From Exophiala sp. HKRS030 (Eukaryota; Ascomycota; Eurotiomycetes; Chaetothyriales; Herpotrichiellaceae), in contig JAHWDD010000006.1 in NCBI GenBank assembly GCA_023897205.1, positions 4,340,001 to 4,404,000 on the forward strand: DNA of 64,000 nt. Reading direction: 5' to 3'. Positions 47,040 to 57,976 of this stretch are shown here, piece after piece. The notes beneath the pieces are model-generated. The model was not told the DNA's origin and searched no databases. It saw nothing but the letters and a program-made list of their open reading frames with translations. The first letter of the stretch is position 1; every line of letters begins with the position of its first letter. Both the position numbers and the translations under genes were made by a program.

Positions 47040-48671
47040 CATATCGTACAACTGGTGATGCTTATGCTTGATAATGCTAGCAACGACCATGCATGGCTTG
47101 GTGCATTACGACAAGGTTGTATTGCGGATTCACGTTGATGATCAGATTTTGGAGTTATATTGGTGCATTGGCACATGCGACGATAAACATGAGGAATGAA
47201 TCTGGAAGAATTTTCACGAGATGGCGAAGCTACGAAGTGGACCCTCGTTCCATTTCGAGTTGCAGTATTATGAAATGATTAACGACTATTTAATGACAAT
47301 GCCATAGAGCGAAATACATAACTTTTGATACAAGCAGACGCAACACGTACTGGCGCGAACTTGCCAACGGCAAGGTCGACTTCTAACTAGAGAGCGACAT
47401 GCTTTACATAGAGCAAAGCTGACCCGATACCCAACATCGGCATACACGATAGATCACCTCCGTGGCAGATAGTCCCGCATCCACGTGCACACAGATGTTG
47501 TCTATTTTATCATTCATCAATCATGGCGAGAAACCCGTCCCGCCCGCTCGTCAGCGCAGCAGCTCAGGGCCAATGCTTACCAGCTTGAAACAACATGGAT
47601 ACTATGCCGCGCGCGCACGCGAGAGAGAGTGTGAGGGAGGGGAGCGAGAACATCCACACACCTAGAAGGTCCCCTCCCCTCCCCTCCCCGCCCCTCCCCC
47701 TTCACGAGTCCCGGACACCGAGGGTAGGACGACATCAGCAACTGCTGCTGGGACTTCGACCACAGCGGGCGACGAGGGGCATATAAATGAACTACAAGGG
47801 ATCTTGACACGCGAGTCAAAGTCTAGCCCCCTGGGTTGGCTCCGTCTCTCTATCCACCTACTCCGTAGGTCAACAGTGCTAGTGGCAGGTGGGATGTTCG
47901 CGTTCTACCGTTTTTCAGTGTGGGATATAGCCACGACAACAGGGCTTGGTGCGTTGACGTGGTGAGATGAGTAGACCTTGTGGGAGAAGGTTTGGTTATT
48001 GGCGAGGGCCTGCTACTGATTGGGTTCAGATTCGAGGAGTGGATGGGCTTGGGGAGGTGGGTCTTGGGGGCAAACTAGTTAGGTTGGTCGTCGACGAGGA
48101 TCATACCTACCTAAGGAATGGTAGATACGTGTTGATGACATGGAATAGTCAAGGGGATGGTGGATATGGGACATGGGCAAGGGGATGTGGCATATGGTAT
48201 GTGATATATGCTCGATGGGCGCTTGGGCATGGAATCAGGAACGAAATGGTCGGTATGTGAATACTCTTTACTCACATGCTGACCCTGACTAGGGAAGACT
48301 GCGGGAAAGAAGGAAGGCAGGAGGTCGCAATAACGGACAGAGGCTCATGGACTTTGGTGAACCAATCTGCTTGACAGATAGAACCAAACTTTGGGAAGGC
48401 TTGAATGTATCTGGATTGATTTTTGGTTGGAAACCCTAGCTAGCATTCCCGGAAACATCGTTGCCGTCGCCTCCGGTTGACAGACCCAAAAGAGTCATTC
48501 AGCACGAGACTCTCGGCTGGAAGTCATTGATACGCAGCGGCCGCGACGCCGGGAGATGTCCTCTCAACTGACAACCACCACAGACCACCACATACACATG
48601 GGCCCAAAGCTGGTTTTCGGCTATAGGATACCTTGTAGTCATCCGCCTCCGTAGAAAATGCATCGTCACGT
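47040..48671. other. 1.6 kb convergent spacer between the DUF3824 gene and eL42
   Basis: Between two 3' ends. It contains a C-rich (CCCCT)n tract at 47671-47700 and one ACTCCGTAGG word near 47860. No gene or RNA identified. Confidence 0.5.
47671..47700. repeat. (CCCCT)n pentanucleotide tract
   Basis: Six CCCCT-type units with one CCCCG interruption in a convergent intergenic region. It is strand-asymmetric and potentially G-quadruplex forming on the minus strand. Confidence 0.8.
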
Positions 48672-49473
48672 TTAGAACACAAGAGCCGCTCCCTTCGTCT
48701 TCTTGTCACCACTATTTGAGAATAAACGTCAGTATCATGTTCGACATGAACGATTTGCCAGAACGGAAAAAAGAATCGTCAACGCCATCGGTGTGACATA
48801 CCCCAACTCAAAGTGCTTGCATCGCTTCAACGACAGTTGTGCCTTGGTCTTGCATTGTGTGCACTCCAATCTCAACACGACTTTCTTGGTTGTCTTTGCC
48901 TTTTTGTGGAACACAGGCTTGGTCTGACCACCATAACCGGATTGTTTGCGGTCGTATCGACGCTTTCCCTGGGCGAACAGCGAGGCCTGGTGAGAGTCGC
49001 ATTGTTAGTATGTTTCGAAAATTCAAAAGCGTTGCAGTCCTGAAGGTCTAGGGATTCTTGAGGAGACGTACTTTGCCGGCCTTGTACTGGGTGACTTTGT
49101 GTTGGGTGTGCTTTTTGCAGGTCTTGCCCTTGCAATATGTGCGACGAGTCTTGGGAACGTTGACCTGTTGAAAAAGTTCATGTTAATATCGGTCATCGCC
49201 TGTGGTTATACTCGATTGTCTCTCCCTCGATCTCCCATCGTATGAGCCGGTTATCGATTCCTCGCCTCTTCATCCGTTTGTAGGTTATAATCTGAACAGT
49301 GGTCCGTTGGCTACCCACGCGGAACTGACTCTAAGGCTTCTTAACTCCATATTGGGATTTTCCTGCTCTTCAAAACCATAATCCACTCTCTACCACCTGT
49401 ACATGCGACTCCGCGGCCATTCGAGGAGAGATCGAGTTGAGAGACGAGGATATCGAGGAGCGAAGCTTACCAT
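48672..49473 (-). CDS. RPL42: 60S ribosomal protein eL42 (L36a/L44 family)
   Basis: Four exons: 49473-49471 (the ATG alone), 49164-49072, 48986-48802 and 48711-48672. Introns of 306, 85 and 90 nt have GTAAGC, GTACGT and GTATGT donors, and the product is 106 aa. The protein starts [20 protein letters not shown] and includes [20 protein letters not shown], the Cys pair LECTQC and ALVF at the C-terminus. The length is exactly that of the family, and zinc-ribbon cysteines C12, C17 and the later CxxC pair are intact. Residue 56 (in GGQTKPVF) is proline, the allele associated with cycloheximide sensitivity in yeasts. eL42 lies at the 60S E-site. Splitting ATG from the rest by a long first intron is a common arrangement for ribosomal protein genes. 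Confidence 0.96.
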
Positions 49474-49871
49474 CTTGAAGGATTTCCCGGGTTGCGTTCC
49501 GTGTTTTAATGATTGTGGCAGTCAAGCAAGATCGTTGACTAGTTGTCTGAATTTCACCAAGTCCCGCAGCCAAATGCCAAGACGCACAATTCTTTGAGGA
49601 GTCACGTTTGTGTGCGAAGGCGTGTAGGGCAAGTGAACCGAGAGCGCTCGATCTAATCTTATCTGAAATATCGGTGATGAGTTGCCCCACTCAATCTGTG
49701 GGCTCTCGTAATCGAGCTTGCGCGTAGTTTCTTGACGGAACCTTGGGACGACCTCAGGTTCAGTGACTGATGTGATTCCACAAGACATTCAGGCATCCTG
49801 TGCCTTGCAGGTTGTGTAGCCTGGTTTTATAGCCAGCATACGGCCGCCTCCATCGTGAAGACGATCCGGAT
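49474..49871. promoter_or_regulatory. Divergent promoter of eL42 and the 2H phosphoesterase gene
   Basis: A 398-bp head-to-head interval. No TATA box is obvious. Assignment rests on position only. Confidence 0.4.
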
Positions 49872-50891
49872 ATGGCCAAAGTGGCTTTCGAAGACCTGTC
49901 TGGCACATCGACGCCGATCACTGGGAATCCATACGACGGTTTGATCAATGCCTGCCACAACGACCCGAAGCTGATACAAGATCGATACTCTTTGCATCGT
50001 ACTACTCGCAACTCGCAACAAAAAGAGAAGATTCTCTCTGAGAACTTTAATGGCTGGATTCTTGATGAGCACCTGGTCAAACTAGACGGTCCTCAGAGAG
50101 ATCCCAATTATATTGATCCGCGCAATTGCCTGGTGTTCTGGGGTCGGCCCACGAACAAAGTCAAGACACTCATTGACGTGATTCAATCAAAATTAAAGGA
50201 TGCTGCTCCCGGTAAGCGCTCACCGGTGAAGACAATGCATTGATTCACTGACAAACCAGATCTTTGGTTGATGCCACTTGACAATTTACATATCACTGTC
50301 ATGGAGGTCGCACACTCGAAAACCGAGGCGGAAATCCAGGCATTGATTGACATCATACACGCACATTGCGAGAAGATTGCCGATCACACTCATGGCCACC
50401 GCGCCCGACTGGTCAAGCCATTGCTAAGCTATGATTCTGCCGCCCTGGCACTTTCTTTCGTGCCTGCCGCTGGAGAATCGCTAACACACGGTCGCACGGC
50501 GGATGACGATGCATATACATACCATCATTTGCGTCGTGATACATACGCGGCTTTGGTCGAGACAGGTGTCGAGGTCGGCTCCCGATATGTGGTTCCCTCT
50601 GCACATCTTACGATCGCGAGGTTCAATTCACCCAATGTTTTTGGCGGTGATCCCTTGGACGGAAGCCTGGCCCTAGATCCGAAGAAACGCAGGCATTGGA
50701 TCAGCGAGATCGAAACCATCAATAAATGGTTGGAGGCAGAGTTCTGGACTGATGGTGACGAACCGGTCAAACCTGGTGGCGAATGGATCATAGGGGAAGA
50801 AAAGGGTTTGGATTTCCGAAACGGCAGGTTATGGTATGGCGGTGGCCAAACCATTTATCTCGGTCAAGGCTTCGTCCACGGTGAAATATAG
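49872..50891 (+). CDS. 2H phosphoesterase / RNA-ligase-like fold protein
   Basis: Two exons, 49872-50211 and 50260-50891 (48-nt intron, GTAAGC...ACCAG), encode 323 aa. The two HxT motifs that define the 2H superfamily are present: LHITVMEV (His124) and AHLTIARF (His229), about 105 residues apart. Between them lies SFVPAAGESLTHG; the N-terminal 60 residues carry YSLHRTTRNSQQKEKIL. Family knowledge: 2H enzymes cleave or form 2',3'-cyclic phosphates of RNA or small nucleotides; this fungal branch is usually annotated as RNA ligase/cyclic nucleotide phosphodiesterase. Its substrate is unknown. The C-terminus is WIIGEEKGLDFRNGRLWYGG, with no membrane or targeting signal. The splice junction falls just before the first catalytic motif, and joined residues DLWLMPLDNLHIT read naturally. 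Confidence 0.85.
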
Positions 50892-51488
50892 CTTTAGTAA
50901 ACAGATTTTGGCGCAAATACCCCACTTAAAGATTTGAGAACGTATGGCTAAGCAGCCGGGAATCATATGGGCCTTTTAGGCTTGACTATAAGAAAACAAT
51001 GAAACATGTGCTGCCACAAGAGCGTTTGAAAGCTGATTATATGCCAGTCAAGTGAATATATTTTATGAAGTGATTCGCGAGGCTCATTTGAGCCAATGGC
51101 AACAATTCCATCGACTTCTCCTAACAACTGCCTCACGCATGCCAGAAAAGTTCCATAAAATCGAAGTTCACTAACTCCGAGCCCCATACATCATCATTAT
51201 CATCATCGTAATATTCGTGCCGACAATATCGTACGAGAATCGAAGACTTTAGATGATTAATCGTCCTTGTGAAGGACCGCTAAAGCCTGTTGAGAACTGG
51301 TTATCAGGGAACCCGTCGGCCGTCCTTAGGCCAGTTCAAGTCCGATGGCCGATCAAAAGCCAGATAGAATCCTTTACAGAAGTTGTCCGCCAGGATCCGT
51401 CCTGATTGAGACACGGCTCGCGCGACACAAGGCCTGAAACTCTGCACATTTCCCAAAAGGTCAGATCTCACAAAATCGTTTTCGCATC
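50892..51488. other. Convergent spacer between the 2H phosphoesterase and AAA ATPase genes
   Basis: 597 bp, 3' regions of both genes; A/T-richer than its surroundings, with no ORF or repeat of note. Confidence 0.5.
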
Positions 51489-54285
51489 TCAGTAATTCCC
51501 ACTGAACGCATTACGTTTCTCCTCGCTCATATTGCGATTCAGACCGTTGAGATAGGTTTTGAAAGCCTTCTGCCTATCCAGTGCTTTGGAGATATGGTCC
51601 CAGTCAACCCACAGAATCTTTGGCGGCTTCTCTCGCTTGGCCTCTTCCTCATCAAGCTCAAGAGAATCCTCCTTGGCTCGCTCTGAAGCTTCCAGGCTAG
51701 CAAGCCTAATGGCTAATTGTAGAACTGTACATGAGACTTAGTACGTTGGTCACAGATTATGTCTGGATTGAATTTTCGGACGGGCAACATACCATTCCGT
51801 ATTTCGCGGCCGTTTAATTCGGTGTCATCTTTGCGTATGCGAGTCTTTGCCTCGCTCGTGATCTTGATCTTGACTGGGTTCGCCCGCTCGTACATGTCGT
51901 AAAACTTGAGCCATATCTGATATCTAGCCTCTGCATTCAGCTTCGGATATTGTATTGAAGCAGTGGTACGGCTGATAAAAGAGTCGTCAATTTTTCCAGG
52001 TCGATTTGTAGTCTTGTGTCTGTGAGCATATCGTCAAGCCTAAACTAAAACGGGTACTCACCAAAAACAAGATGCCTTCATAGTACTCCATTGTTCGGAG
52101 AAAAACTATTGGAAAATAAGTTGAGAGGGTCAGCAAATCATGAAGAGGACTCACTGGTAACATAAGAATTGTGACCTGCTGCACCCGCTTGACGTTTTTC
52201 GAGGAAGATATCTGCTTCGTCGATGAGGAGAATGGCGCCCCATTTGCTTGCCAGATTGAACCAAATCCTCAATGTCTGTTCTACCCTTCCCATACCCTCG
52301 ATATCCGACGGTGTCAGTGATATCAACGGCCGATGTGTATCGTTCGCGACGCATTCGGCGGTCAATGTCTTTCCTGTACCTGGTGGGCCGTGCAACAGAA
52401 ACACTTGGCCCTGGCCTTTGCCGGGAATGAAGTCTGCGCGTACTGATTCTTCTCTCGAACCTTTAGGCTGGACGGTTCGCAGGATTTCTTCGTCTTCCTT
52501 GGCAATAACCAAAAACCTTTGTAAATGCTTTTGAGACTCCCATGGTTCTTTATCGCTGATGCCGTCGAGCTCGAACATCATCCACTTCTTCGTTGCAAGT
52601 GCGACTCCGCCGATTTGAGGCGGGAGCAGTATACCAGCTTGCGAGGGGATAGCACCGAGTTGATCCGGGTCTCTCGCATCAATATCACGATAGCCGCGGA
52701 ATCGGCGATATCCTCGACCATCGTCTGGATCCACCTCCGTGTTGAAAAATCTTGTCGCTCTATCTGAAGGGAAGATTTCCTGTTCTTCAAATGTACGATC
52801 AAACTCGGTCCAGGCCTGAGATGGTTGAATGCGCATTTGTCGAAGGAGGTTTTCTCTATAGACAGTGTGGTCCACGATTATCTGGCCTTTGTATGACGAT
52901 CGAGGATGCTGAAAATTTCTATGTGCAGACACGTTCTTTACCAGCTCCAGAAATTTGACCCCCCTTGCTCGCAGGCTTTCTCTGTCCTTCCCACCATCCA
53001 ATACGTCTTGGAAAACAGCTGGAATAAGTGGTAATGACATTACTGGACGATCCCCATCAAATTTCTCGATTGCCGTTATGGAGTTCTGTCTTCTGATAAG
53101 CCGACCGTTGTATAACAGGGACCAGGCGCAAATCTCGTATCGATGGAGGCGATCGACTGCAACTTCTGCTGTGGGGTTGCCTACCACGTCTTTTGCTGAC
53201 ATGACGACAAGTGCAACAAGAGCGTGGTCTACGACCTTGTAGACCAGAGTGCCGGGTCTGTAAAGCAGCCATAGGCTCTCATAATCGATTCGGGGTTCGG
53301 ATTCCTGTAACTTTTTCCAGGTCGGCACAACTTTTTGCTGATATTGAGGACCGAGGAGCCGGAGAAGAACTGCAACCTCTGATATTGTCTGGAAATCGAA
53401 AGGTTCTAGTGGAAAATCTACCCTTCCAAATGCTGGAGCTAACACGTTCATTTGACTTATGTAAGGATCCTTGAGCAGTAAAGAAGCTGCTTCACGCTCC
53501 TTAATGTCGGTCAAACTCTGGACTGACTGATCGCAGTGTTCCTTCAGATCAGGAAAGTGCATCAATAAGCTCTCGAAGCACTCTACATCTGGAGGGAGAT
53601 AAAAGCTCTCAAAGCCACGCGAAAACAGATCTGGGTCATAGTCGATGACCAGTTCCAGAGCTTTGCGTAGTCTTGCCGACTTGATTTCGAGAGTGTGATC
53701 GTAAACCTTCTCAACTTTTACCTTCTCATCAAATTGAGCATCAGCTCGTTTGTGCCACCAGTTTTTGACTGTGTTGCCTTTTCCTTTGAAGGTTCCAGCT
53801 GTATTGACGCGGACACACATATGAATGATAGCACCCTGATCATTGGCATTGGGTGGTGATGAGTCGAAAAGTTTGAAATCGATTCCACTAAACGGGGTTG
53901 GGCGATACAAGGTTTTGTCAGAGTAGATATCCTCTACCGTGACCACATACAACACGTCGCATGGCTCCTTCTGTGGGGGTACGTCGTCCGATTCTGTGTC
54001 GGAATCCAGGACTGCTTGTGTCATCCGGGCGTACCCAGTCCGACGCGTTCCATATCCAACGCGCCGATCGAATGGTGGGCTCTGCCATGGGATTTCCTCA
54101 TCCGCTGAATCGGCTGATGATCCTATGCTCGCTCGGACAGATCCTGCCTCTGAAATAGGTCTGGAAGAATGATCGGCACTGTCTTCCACAGTCGGTCCTT
54201 CTTCAAGAGGCCTGTCGTCATCTTGAAAGGCGTTGACACTGGATGAGCTCGGATGTGGCTCCTCTTGGTGGTTGATGACAGCCAT
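51489..54285 (-). CDS. Fungal AAA-family ATPase with long N-terminal region
   Basis: Four exons: 54285-52155, 52105-52062 (a 44-nt microexon), 52012-51793 and 51712-51489, with introns of 49, 49 and 80 nt, encode 872 aa. The N-terminal ~130 residues are acidic and disordered. Residues ~130-600 form the conserved N-domain found in many filamentous-fungal AAA proteins (probably DUF7025). The ATPase domain has Walker A GPPGTGKT (633-640), Walker B ILLIDEAD (Asp689, Glu690), and, across exons, FLRTMEYYEGILFL then TTNRPGKIDDSFISR with the sensor Asn and an arginine finger. It ends in a helical lid. Function is not established for this family. Intron 2 must use an AAG acceptor (52013-52015) to keep the universally conserved TTNR in frame. 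All other junctions are canonical. Confidence 0.87.
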
Positions 54286-55342
54286 GGTACCAGTTCGGTG
54301 TGTGAGCTAGTAGTGGCGTCGAAAACTCAGACAAATCTTGCACCACCGAGGGTCCCAGAGAGCTTGGATCAATTTTCCGTAGAATTCCCGTAGATCCAAC
54401 ACCGTCTTGCGACAGAATTCCCTGCTGATCAGTGAGGGCCAGAGGCGGACGGCCCACTGTATGGGGAATGCCCGATTGTCATAAAAGATCTAGCGAATGC
54501 TTCGACTCAAAGAAGTGCGGCAAGAGTCGCTCGATGTTTCCTCTGTTGAGGAGGCTGCACTGTGCAGATGCCGTGAAGATGCGCACTTTGTCCGATGTAT
54601 GAAGGACTTCCCGAATCCAAGGACTATAGCTAAAATCTTTCGACTACTGATCGACCCAAAGGTCTTCGATAACAGCGACAGATGTAGGCGCTGGTAGGGC
54701 TGGCGTGTCGATTGTCGTTCTTGATGGTGAATTGAGCTTCGTATGCAGCACAGCCTCATAAGTCAATCTGCCATAGATGAACTAAATAGGCTGGAAGCCA
54801 CCAAGGTTTGAGCCCCAATATTGATGCTCTGCCACTTCTCCGCCTTGGGGGCTGACTTTCCCTGAGTATGCCAAACCGTTTATAGCCTATAACATGTTGC
54901 AAGGAAGAAAAGCTTACCGCCAAGTGTTTCCATCAGGCTACATCTGGTAATTTGGCTCGCCATCACCATTGCTGCTCTGCTCTGACCAGCACACTTCGTG
55001 GTCATAAGGTCGCAATCGCACAATTGTGAGGGCAGCTTCGGATCTGTTCCAGCTACAGGTCAATGGGCTCGACGGTAGTGAATTATTCATTCCTGCCCAC
55101 CCACGGTGCCAGTATAACCTTGCTGTTTTGGAGTGGGGGCGTTGAGGGGCTTGGGTATGCAACTGGACGGCCGAACGGGCTTGCGGTCCAGCATTTCGTA
55201 TCCTTAATCTCTGCCTCTCCAAGGGTGCCGCTTGCTGCTCAAAACATGATGATCTCAGGATACAATAAAAACGGTTCTGTGGCCATTCTGAAAACGATCA
55301 AACTGAAATTCTGATGAAAGCGACACCCGTGCTTCCAGGAAT
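54286..55342. other. 1.1 kb spacer upstream of the AAA ATPase gene
   Basis: Between two minus-strand genes; contains the AAA gene's promoter and the HeLo gene's 3' flank. Only random short frames are visible. Confidence 0.5.
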
Positions 55343-56698
55343 TTATAAAGCGAATCTTAAATGATCTAGCAGGTTCGAAGTTTGTAGCGGCGTGTCCAGA
55401 GCGTCTAGAAATGTAAAATCTGCATGCTCAGATGAAAAGAGATCTCCTCGACCAGGGCCAATAAAGAAGGCTTTCAGCAGCCCTTTCTCTTCCTTGCGAT
55501 CAACCTTGACACTTCTCAGCATATCCAGAAACTGACCACATGCATGACTTGACCGCATGTCAGAAGCAAGCAACTCTATCCCTTCAATGACCAGGACCAC
55601 GAAATCGCCAAAAGTGGAGAGTTGCAGTATGAGGCCCTTCAGCACTTCCATCATGGCTACCAAGTCTGCACCATCAATACCATGAATGTTGATGTCTTGA
55701 TGAACTTTGGGCACGAGGTTCGATGACTGCAAGGTGACAAGATGATGAACCGCCTGTTGTATCAAGGCGTTGACCATGCCGGCAAAACACTGGATAGGAC
55801 TTGTTGAGGTTTCTCCGTCGTGTACGTAGATCAGCTTCGGTTGGCTGGCGCAGGTATAGAACGCAGCGCCTACCATGGCAGATATTTCGTCGCCAAGGTC
55901 AACTGGGGTTTCAATACATAGAAAAGACGAATCATCATCCCACCACCACTGTGTCAACTCCTCCCCAATGCGAGAGTCGATCTGCGTGGATGCCGCTCTA
56001 ATCGCGTACGCGTCGACACGTTTCCAGAGGGCATCGGGAGCAACAGCCTGAACGGAGGCATTGATCGCTGCATCCAAGGTCTCGCAACTCCCGATGGATT
56101 CTCGATCATCATCTTGACGAGTGGTTAAAAACAACCGTAATTCTCGCAGCTCTTTCGTGATTTCGGCCATGTATTCACCAGAATCCTGGGCTTTATTATT
56201 GGATATTACGGGCATTCTGCACCTCGTTATACGCCAAAGCCACTGATCTCGCAATTCAAGATCTTCAACAAAGGTAGTCACGACCTTTCGATGGTTTGCC
56301 TTCCAAACTACCTTTCCTTTAGATTGTCGAACCGTTGTTCGACATCTCTGGATAGCTTGATGAAATGGACCAAGATCTTTCGCTTTCTGTATCAGCACCG
56401 GCTCGTACTTCTCGAATATTTTGAGAACGGCGGTAGATGACTTGAGTTGTCTACTCAGGAGATCTTGGACCAGCATTTGCTTCTTGGGAGCAAGAGATGC
56501 GAATTCCCCATCCATTTGGTCGACGCCGTATTTTTCACCCCATTCCTTGAAGCTGTCTGTTGCCAACTCTGCTCGAAGTCGCAGGTTACCACGTTCGTCA
56601 TCATCGTCTTGTAAGATATCAGTCAATAATGAGCAAAGGTCAACAATGCCTCTCCAAGCCAACGCCACGCCTATTGCTCCTAGAGCTAGTTCTGCCAT
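55343..56698 (-). CDS. HeLo-domain protein with P-loop-less STAND-like C-terminal half
   Basis: A single exon of 451 aa. I chose ATG 56698 because it places MAELALGAIGVALAWRG at the N-terminus, as in HeLo domains, whose free hydrophobic first helix matters for membrane insertion; the upstream extension opens only at a TTG. Residues 1-~200 resemble HeLo (prion-inhibition/Het-S-type): the Gly/Ala first helix, WGEKYGVDQ, and VVWKANHRKVVTTFVEDL before a leucine-rich helix. Residues ~300-451 resemble an NTPase core, with a LIYVHDGETS strand-loop where a Walker A would sit but no GKS/T, and a FVVLVIEGIELL strand like Walker B. Family knowledge: HeLo proteins act in fungal heterokaryon incompatibility and regulated cell death. 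The role here is inferred. Confidence 0.6.
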   Translation of the reverse strand: MAELALGAIGVALAWRGIVDLCSLLTDILQDDDDERGNLRLRAELATDSFKEWGEKYGVDQMDGEFASLAPKKQMLVQDLLSRQLKSSTAVLKIFEKYEPVLIQKAKDLGPFHQAIQRCRTTVRQSKGKVVWKANHRKVVTTFVEDLELRDQWLWRITRCRMPVISNNKAQDSGEYMAEITKELRELRLFLTTRQDDDRESIGSCETLDAAINASVQAVAPDALWKRVDAYAIRAASTQIDSRIGEELTQWWWDDDSSFLCIETPVDLGDEISAMVGAAFYTCASQPKLIYVHDGETSTSPIQCFAGMVNALIQQAVHHLVTLQSSNLVPKVHQDINIHGIDGADLVAMMEVLKGLILQLSTFGDFVVLVIEGIELLASDMRSSHACGQFLDMLRSVKVDRKEEKGLLKAFFIGPGRGDLFSSEHADFTFLDALDTPLQTSNLLDHLRFAL

Positions 56699-57527
56699 AT
56701 TGCATTCCTCCTCAACTTTGTATTGCTGTACCAGAGATCGAAAAAGTGCCTCATCCGCTAAGTGCCAAGATGTTGGCGACGGCCAGTATAGAAACAACGA
56801 TACAAGCAAGACGATGCCCAGTATAGCTGCAAGTTTCGGACATCTCGCGTATTGAAGCAAAGCAGATCAGGCAGGCTGACCCCAACTAACAGTTAGTCGA
56901 ATGCAAGTACCGCCCAGGCCCTCACCAATAAGAGGTCCTCGGGTTATGCATAGCCACAGGGTAGTCGATTGCACACCTTGTCGTGTGGTTGGTGTCCTAG
57001 TCAGGCTGCCAGGGTCGTTCCAGAGCTGCGCCCATTTTGGGTGCTCTCAAACAAGTTTGTTGCTGGCATGATCAACTCACAGCCTCAAGTCAAAGACTAA
57101 AACAATGGAGGAAGCGTTCTCGACTTATTCCGACGTATCATGTCAAAAAGTCACGTGCAACATCCCTTCAAGTGCAGGTGCGGTACGTTCCATAATCGGC
57201 ACCTAATCGGAGAGAGCCCCGAAAACCATGCCACACCCGTGGTAGTTAGTCTACGTCACATGATTGCCCCTCGCCCGCGCCCCGAGTCCATCATCAGGCT
57301 GCGGTTCGGGTGACACTGCGCCAGCCAGTGAACTGCTCACTCAAAAGACTTTCCACGATTGCTTGCTTGCCTTTCCACTGTGTCATTTGTCTGTCACTCA
57401 TACATCTGTCACATCCAGGTTTCGGCGACAAATACAGGCGTAGCCTGACCCTCATCTCTGCTTTCACACTCTTCCACTTTCAAAGTGATCGGCATCAAAA
57501 CGCCAGATCACCCCTCCAAACATCACA
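56699..57527. promoter_or_regulatory. Divergent promoter region of the HeLo gene and NEDD8
   Basis: 829 bp head to head. It includes a CACGTG E-box at 57152-57157 and a TACGTCA CRE-like half-site near 57251, both closer to NEDD8. Assignment is by position and motif only. Confidence 0.35.
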
Positions 57528-57976
57528 ATGCTGATCAAGTACGATACACAATGCTCCCTCCTCCGAGCGATTCTCGCTAGACTAAACTAACGAGAGATCC
57601 AGAGTGCGGACCCTGACGGGCAAGGAAATCGAGCTTGACATCGAACCCGACTACAAGGTAAAAGACATCTCCAGACCTATGACACAGCGCTTTCCGATGC
57701 CGACCGTTGTTGAGACCCTCCAGCTTACATACAATCTCCACGCCTGCAGGTCTCAAGGATAAAGGAACGTGTGGAAGAGAAAGAAGGCATTCCCCCTGTT
57801 CAACAACGACTGATCTACGGCGGCAAACAAATGTAGCGATCCCTCTTGCTTCGCAGCCCCGCAGAAATATTTGATTGACCATTGGATCTAGGGCGGATGA
57901 GAAAACAGCCGAGGACTATGGCCTCGAGGGCGGCAACACATTACATCTGGTGCTTGCCTTGCGAGGCGGACGGTGA
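57528..57976 (+). CDS. RUB1: NEDD8/Rub1 ubiquitin-like modifier
   Basis: Four small exons, 57528-57538 (11 nt), 57603-57657, 57750-57832 and 57892-57976, encode 77 aa: [20 protein letters not shown], then [40 protein letters not shown] and [17 protein letters not shown]. It differs from ubiquitin by the NEDD8-specific Ala72 in LALRGG. One residue (Arg77) follows the Gly75-Gly76 conjugation site and must be removed by a hydrolase. Lys48 is present. Three introns of 64, 92 and 59 nt have weak donors (GTACGA, GTAAAA, GTAGCG). Family knowledge: NEDD8 is attached to cullins by Uba3-Ula1/Ubc12 to activate SCF-type ligases. It is followed by a convergent Elongin A gene, itself part of a cullin-linked complex, but the adjacency may be chance. 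Confidence 0.96.

Noticed and set aside
49165..49470. Box C/D snoRNA inside the eL42 first intron
   Set aside because: A CGATGAC-like box C occurs, but I found no matching CUGA box D with terminal stem pairing.
56699..56860. N-terminal extension of the HeLo protein with a membrane segment (LAAILGIVLLVSLFLYW)
   Set aside because: The extension opens only at TTG, has no ATG, and would bury the HeLo first helix; probably leader sequence.
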